Shown here: positions 60,514 through 64,000 of the stretch, piece after piece
Layout of the letters: every line of letters starts with the position of its first letter
Numbering within the stretch: position 1 is the first letter of the stretch
Source: JBFMFR01 sp040752025
Lineage (GTDB): Bacteria > Chloroflexota > Anaerolineae > Anaerolineales > UBA4823
Length of the DNA: 64,000 nt
Assembly: GCA_040752025.1 (NCBI GenBank)
Contig: JBFMFR010000002.1
Span: 62,001 to 126,000, forward strand
Direction of reading: 5' to 3'
Program-made: the position numbers and the translations under genes
The notes under the pieces: generated by a model
The model's input: only the letters and a program-made list of their open reading frames with translations
Told to the model about the DNA's origin: nothing
Database searches by the model: none

Positions 60514-61307
60514 GCGCCATCTTCGTGTTTTTATCCAAGCTGCTGCCACCCTTTGTATATCCCCTGGGGTTGGCCTGTTTCTTGATCGTGCTGGCGTTAG
60601 TGCTGCGCCGCCCGGGCTGGCAGCGCGCCAGCCTGGTGCTGGCCTTGCTGCTCTTGGGCCTGGGTGGCAACCGTTGGGTGGCGTTGGGGCTGGCGCGTTC
60701 CTTGGAGTGGCGCTATTTACCACCCGAGGCGATCCCGGATGCGCCGGTGATCGTTCTGCTGGGCGGCGGCACTGAGCCTGCAGAGTCCCCGCGCCGGATG
60801 GTGGAGGTAGGCGGCGCCGGCGACCGCGTGCTCTACGCGGCAGAGTTGTTCCGGCAGGGGAAAGCTGCGCATATTCTGGTGACAGGCGGGCAGGTCGACT
60901 GGCTGCCAGAGTCCGTTTCTGCCGCCCAGGATATGGCTGACCTGCTGGTTTGGCTGGGTGTGCCGCCCGAGGCGCTCTGGTTCGAGATGCAGGCGCGCAA
61001 TACCTACGAGAATGCGGTTTTCAGCGCCCGGATTTTGAATGAGAAAGGCATCCGGCGCATTTTGCTGGTGACATCTGCCTTGCACATGCCGCGGGCGCTG
61101 CGGGCGTTCGAGGCCCAGGGCCTGCAAGTGCTGCCTGTGGCCAGTGATTACACTGTTACGGAGGCGAACTGGCAGCGCCTGTGGCAGGCTGATCTGCGAG
61201 CGCAGGCGTTGAGCTGCCTGCCGGGTGTGGAGAATCTGGCGCTGACCACGCGTTCGTTGAAGGAATATCTGGGTATCCTGGTTTACCAGGTGAGAGGTTG
61301 GCAATGA
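60510..61307 (+). CDS. DUF218 (ElyC/YdcF-like) membrane protein
   Basis: 265 residues. Two N-terminal membrane helices (about 10-32 and 36-58), then the DUF218 domain: VIVLLGGGTEPAESPRR, GKAAHILVTGG, NTYENAVFSARIL and LLVTSALHMPRALRAFEAQG. E. coli ElyC and SanA relatives influence envelope or peptidoglycan assembly; the biochemical function is open. GTG 60510 overlaps the prmC stop (GTGA). Confidence 0.9.
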   Translation: MSAIFVFLSKLLPPFVYPLGLACFLIVLALVLRRPGWQRASLVLALLLLGLGGNRWVALGLARSLEWRYLPPEAIPDAPVIVLLGGGTEPAESPRRMVEVGGAGDRVLYAAELFRQGKAAHILVTGGQVDWLPESVSAAQDMADLLVWLGVPPEALWFEMQARNTYENAVFSARILNEKGIRRILLVTSALHMPRALRAFEAQGLQVLPVASDYTVTEANWQRLWQADLRAQALSCLPGVENLALTTRSLKEYLGILVYQVRGWQ

Positions 61308-62521
61308 ACACTCCTTTACAGAACAAACGTGTTTTGCTGGGCGTGACGGGCTCGATTGCGGCTTACAAAGCCGCCGATCTGGCCTCAAAGTTGACCCAGG
61401 CCGGGGCGCAGGTTGATGTGCTTTTGACGCAGGCAGCTCTGCAGTTCGTATCGCCGTTGACCTTCCAATCGGTGACGGGCCGGCGCGCTTATACGGACGC
61501 CGATCTTTGGGGTAGCCAGGGGCACATCCAGCACATCGGTTTGGGTAAACAGGCCGATCTGCTGTTAATTGCCCCGGCGACCGCCAATACGCTGGCAAAG
61601 CTGGCGCACGGTCTTGCCGATAATCTGTTGGCCGTGACTGCCCTGGCGGCTGTTTGCCCGGTGATCGTTGCCCCGGCCATGGATGGCGGCATGTATCAGC
61701 ACCCGGCGACCCAGGCTAATCTGGAAATATTGAAACAGCGCGGGGTGATTGTGGTTGGCCCGGCGGAAGGCCATCTGGCCTCAGGCTTGCGCGGCGTGGG
61801 CCGTATGGTCGAGCCGGTTGAGCTGTTAGGCCAGGTGCGTCTGGTGTTGGGTCGCGCCGGTCCGCTGCGCGGTCGCCGGATTGTGGTTACGGCGGGCGGC
61901 ACACAGGAGCCGATCGACCCAGTACGGGTGATCAGCAATCGCTCTTCGGGGAAGCAGGGTTTTGCCCTGGCGCAGGTCGCCCTCGATCTGGGTGCGGCGG
62001 TGACTCTGATCAGCGCCCCCTCTCACCTGCCGACTCCGGTAGGCGCCTGCCGCGTGGATGTGCAAACTGCCCAGGCGATGTTGGCCGCCGTGATGGCCGC
62101 CATCCCCCAGGCAGATGCCCTGATCATGGCCGCCGCGGTGGCAGATTTTCGCCCGGTTGACCCGGCCAACGATAAAATCAAGAAAGAAGCCGGGGTTCCT
62201 CACATCCAGTTGGAAGCCACGCCGGATATCTTGCAGGCTGTGGCGCAGCACAAGGCCCGCACCGGCGAGCCGCGCATTACCGTCGGATTTGCCGCCGAGT
62301 CGCAGGCCCTGCTCGAGAATGCCCACGCCAAGCTGTTGGGCAAGCGCCTGGATATGATCGTGGCCAACGACATCAGTGCCAGCGATGCGGGGTTCGAGGT
62401 GGACACGAACCGCGTAACTTTGTTATACGCGGGCGAACGTGTCGAAACTTTGCCGTTGATGAGCAAAGCGGAAGTGGCGGAAGTGGTGTTGGCGCGCCTG
62501 GGCGAATTACTGGAGCATTAA
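61304..62521 (+). CDS. coaBC: Phosphopantothenoylcysteine decarboxylase / phosphopantothenate-cysteine ligase
   Basis: 405 residues, bifunctional coenzyme A enzyme. The N-terminal flavoprotein CoaC domain has GVTGSIAAYKAADLASKL and APAMDGGMY; the C-terminal CoaB domain has VTAGGTQEPIDPVRVISNRS and the ligase region AAAVADFRP, with MIVANDISASDAGFEVDTNR. ATG 61304 overlaps the DUF218 stop as ATGA, with GAGAGG upstream. Last gene of the packed cluster. Confidence 0.96.
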   Translation: MNTPLQNKRVLLGVTGSIAAYKAADLASKLTQAGAQVDVLLTQAALQFVSPLTFQSVTGRRAYTDADLWGSQGHIQHIGLGKQADLLLIAPATANTLAKLAHGLADNLLAVTALAAVCPVIVAPAMDGGMYQHPATQANLEILKQRGVIVVGPAEGHLASGLRGVGRMVEPVELLGQVRLVLGRAGPLRGRRIVVTAGGTQEPIDPVRVISNRSSGKQGFALAQVALDLGAAVTLISAPSHLPTPVGACRVDVQTAQAMLAAVMAAIPQADALIMAAAVADFRPVDPANDKIKKEAGVPHIQLEATPDILQAVAQHKARTGEPRITVGFAAESQALLENAHAKLLGKRLDMIVANDISASDAGFEVDTNRVTLLYAGERVETLPLMSKAEVAEVVLARLGELLEH

Positions 62522-62582
62522 GTGGGACAGACGGCGTTAGCTTTGGTACATTTCCAGGCCATATGCTCGTGCCCACATGAGT

Positions 62583-62588
62583 TATAAT
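62583..62588 (+). promoter_or_regulatory. Candidate -10 of the selenoprotein gene
   Basis: TATAAT, 42 bp before ATG 62631; no convincing -35. AAGGAG sits at 62619-62624. Confidence 0.45.
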
Positions 62589-62630
62589 CGTACTGCCAGT
62601 CAAAAACTATCGCAAAGCAAGGAGAGTAAC

Positions 62631-63407
62631 ATGGCCCTAAAAGTTGGACAACCCGCCCCAGATTTTACGTTGGAAAGCCATCTCGGACATAAAGTCAGGC
62701 TGGGTGATTATTTCGGCAAGAAGAATATTGTGCTGGTGTTCTTCCCTCTGGCCTGGACGCCAGTCTGAACGAGCCAGATCCCTTCGTACCAGGCGCAGAG
62801 CGACCGGTTCGATGGGGTCAATGCCCAGGTCTTGGGCATCAGTGTTGACAGCGTACCTTGTTTGCAGGCCTGGGCGGAGAGCCTGGGCGGGATTACTTAT
62901 CCCCTTTTCAGTGATTTTTACCCGCATGGTCAGGTAGCTCAGCTCTATGGTGTCTTGCGCCCGGAAGGCAAGAGCGAGCGGGCGATCTTCGTGATCGACA
63001 AGAACAGCATCATCCGTTACGTGGATGTGCATGATATCGACCAGCAGCCCGATAATGAAGAACTTTTCCGGGTTTTGGAGCAAATCGAAGGCAAGCCAGG
63101 CGCTTCTAAAGTGCCTGCCCCAGAACCGGACGAATCTGCTGCTCCGGCGGAGCCGGAAGCAGACGTGGTGATGTATTGCACCCAGTGGTGCCCGGCCTGT
63201 CGCCGAGCGCGCTCTTTCCTGACGCAGTACGGCATCTCGTTCGTGGAGATCGATATCGCCCGCAACCGGGAGGCGGCTGCCAGGGTGCGCAGTTGGGCCA
63301 ATGGGAACGAGACCACGCCCGCTTTTCAAGTGAAAGGCCAGGTGGTCATCAATTTCCAACGCGCGGAACTGGCAAAACTTTTGGGTATCGAAGAAGAATA
63401 CACCTAG
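62631..63407 (+). CDS. Selenocysteine-containing peroxiredoxin fused to glutaredoxin (TGA recoded)
   Basis: 258 codons read through an in-frame TGA (62766-62768, codon 46). Residues 1-about 160 are an AhpC/TSA peroxiredoxin: VGQPAPDFTLESHLGHKVRL, then FFPLAWTPV-U-TSQIPSYQAQ, where U sits at the peroxidatic Cys of the TPVCT motif, then GISVDSVPCLQAW and GITYPLFSDFYPHG. An acidic Pro/Ala linker (about 158-177) leads to a glutaredoxin-like domain (about 178-258) with CPAC at 187-190 and the cis-Pro loop TTPAF. It should reduce hydroperoxides at Sec46 with an attached reducing domain. Coding similarity continues uninterrupted after the TGA, and a hairpin follows it. The alternative is a plain nonsense mutation (63-residue-type truncation), which I consider much less likely. 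Confidence 0.85.
62777..62819 (+). promoter_or_regulatory. Putative bacterial SECIS hairpin
   Basis: Starts 8 bases after the TGA. Pairs: GATCCC (62777-62782) with GGGGTC (62814-62819), TCG with CGA, ACC with GGT, GG with CC and CGC (62794-62796) with GCG (62800-62802), about 17 pairs in all with two T-T mismatches and two bulged A. The apical loop is AGA, with G second and 28 bases between TGA and loop, within the spacing I recall for bacterial SECIS elements (16-37). Confidence 0.65.
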
Positions 63408-63448
63408 CAAAGTGCTCGGAGCTATCCGAACGTTTGATTTTTGCTTTT

Positions 63449-64000
63449 CTAGGGCTGCCAGGTGAACAAAACTTGCAAGACGCGCAGGTTCCTGGCGAAA
63501 TCGGTGTGGATGTGGTCGGTCAATTCCAGGTCCACGGCCGCCATGCCCAGCCTGGCAGCCCAATCCACCAGTGTTCCTGAGTACAGGCAGCCGGTATCGT
63601 AAGGGGGATAAGGGTAGCCGCTGGAAGCGGCGATGGCTTTGGCAAAGCTGACCGATTGGGGATCGGGCGGGTCACCGCTGGGATAGATGCTGGGAGCCGC
63701 GCTGTGATAACTGATCAGGGCGCTGATCCGGCGAGACAGCAAGAAGGCCATCAGGGCCTGGGTCTCTGGTTCCGAGGCTGGGTAGGGCCCGCTGGTGGTG
63801 GGGCGCAGTGACCAGCAGCCGCGCCGTGGCCATTCAGCCATCCAGTTGGCATCAAAGTTGCGGTTAAGATCGACGCCATGATCGTTGACGCGCCCGTCTG
63901 CGGTCAGGGAACGCGCCCAGCCATCCGGATTGAGCACAGGCAGAATGTAAAGGATTACCTCTTTGGGGACCAGGTCGGGATTGCGGCGCAGGTGGGCCAT
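63449..64000 (-). CDS. M14-family zinc carboxypeptidase, 5' end outside window
   Basis: The last 184 codons of a gene entering from beyond base 64000. ILPVLNPDGWARSLTADGRV followed by GVDLNRNFDANW is the M14 metallocarboxypeptidase region (substrate-binding Asn-Arg); SYHSAAPSIYP carries the third zinc His and the final catalytic Glu is probably in AVDLELTDHIHTDF. The zinc HxxE motif lies upstream of the window. Likely a murein-peptide or peptide carboxypeptidase of the DAP-type. Convergent with the selenoprotein gene (41-bp gap, only a weak CGGA/TCCG stem there). Confidence 0.88.
   Translation of the reverse strand: MAHLRRNPDLVPKEVILYILPVLNPDGWARSLTADGRVNDHGVDLNRNFDANWMAEWPRRGCWSLRPTTSGPYPASEPETQALMAFLLSRRISALISYHSAAPSIYPSGDPPDPQSVSFAKAIAASSGYPYPPYDTGCLYSGTLVDWAARLGMAAVDLELTDHIHTDFARNLRVLQVLFTWQP

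Noticed and set aside
62577..62768. Short 63-residue peptide ending at the TGA, i.e. a truncated or pseudogenised peroxiredoxin
   Set aside because: The TGA falls precisely on the peroxidatic Cys codon, and coding similarity continues in the same frame with no frameshift and a hairpin just after it; selenocysteine explains all three.

Overview
The window reads as a 64 kb chromosomal segment of a GC-rich bacterium, most likely a member of the Chloroflexota (Anaerolineae-like). This placement is inference from gene content: a single-chain alpha-beta glycyl-tRNA synthetase, a complete 14-gene nuoA-N operon, lipoproteins with Thr/Pro-rich stalks, a Ser/Thr kinase fused to a SUMF1/FGE-like lectin fold, a DUF4139 protein next to dnaG and rpoD, and many short dispersed palindromes. 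No rRNA, tRNA or CRISPR array was recognised.

Layout. 1-8 kb: end of a secreted alpha/beta hydrolase, an MBL-fold hydrolase with a Crp/Fnr regulator, a 0.65 kb non-coding region with DnaA-box-like sites and strong hairpins, an ArsR-type regulator with an MFS transporter, an OsmC protein and glgC. 7.7-13.9 kb is an accessory island: a membrane kinase with a lectin-like C-terminus bounded by 38-bp direct repeats and two gene remnants, a duplicated 126-bp multi-hairpin repeat, a caspase-like protease with GDK-type repeats whose stop overlaps the start of an ANT(6)-like nucleotidyltransferase, and a 218-bp MITE-like element with 16-bp terminal inverted repeats and 11-bp flanking direct repeats. 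13.9-28 kb: a MerR regulator with its typical 19-bp-spacer promoter, DUF1848, a GntR-slipin-DUF4177 operon, a CPBP protease, two parS-like sites exactly 60 bp apart around a terminator, a nucleotidyltransferase-like gene, a deoxynucleoside kinase, ssb, oligoendopeptidase F, an SDR epimerase, a zinc-ribbon protein and a DsbA-like thioredoxin. 28-36.7 kb: glyQS, DUF4139, dnaG and rpoD. 36.7-52 kb: nuoABCDEFGHIJKLMN in canonical order behind one TTGACA-N17-TAAACT promoter. 52-58.5 kb: two lipoproteins and a tandem array of four paralogous secreted proteins of unknown function, each with its own promoter and terminator. 58.5-64 kb: prfA, prmC, a DUF218 protein and coaBC in a tightly packed operon, then a peroxiredoxin-glutaredoxin fusion whose peroxidatic residue is encoded by an in-frame TGA, and the end of an M14 carboxypeptidase.

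Most notable. (1) The TGA at 62766-62768 lies exactly where the peroxidatic Cys of the TPVCT motif belongs, the frame stays open and conserved after it, and the DNA just downstream folds into a plausible SECIS hairpin, so this is very probably a selenoprotein. (2) The four-gene secreted array shares an 18-bp box upstream of each -35 element and looks like a co-regulated, recently duplicated family with no assigned function. (3) The caspase-nucleotidyltransferase pair in the accessory island is a candidate conflict or signalling module. (4) The DnaA-box cluster and parS-like pair within 16 kb suggest an origin-proximal location. (5) Several dispersed palindromes and a MITE with target-site duplication record mobile activity. 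All functions are predictions from sequence reading; no database search was run.
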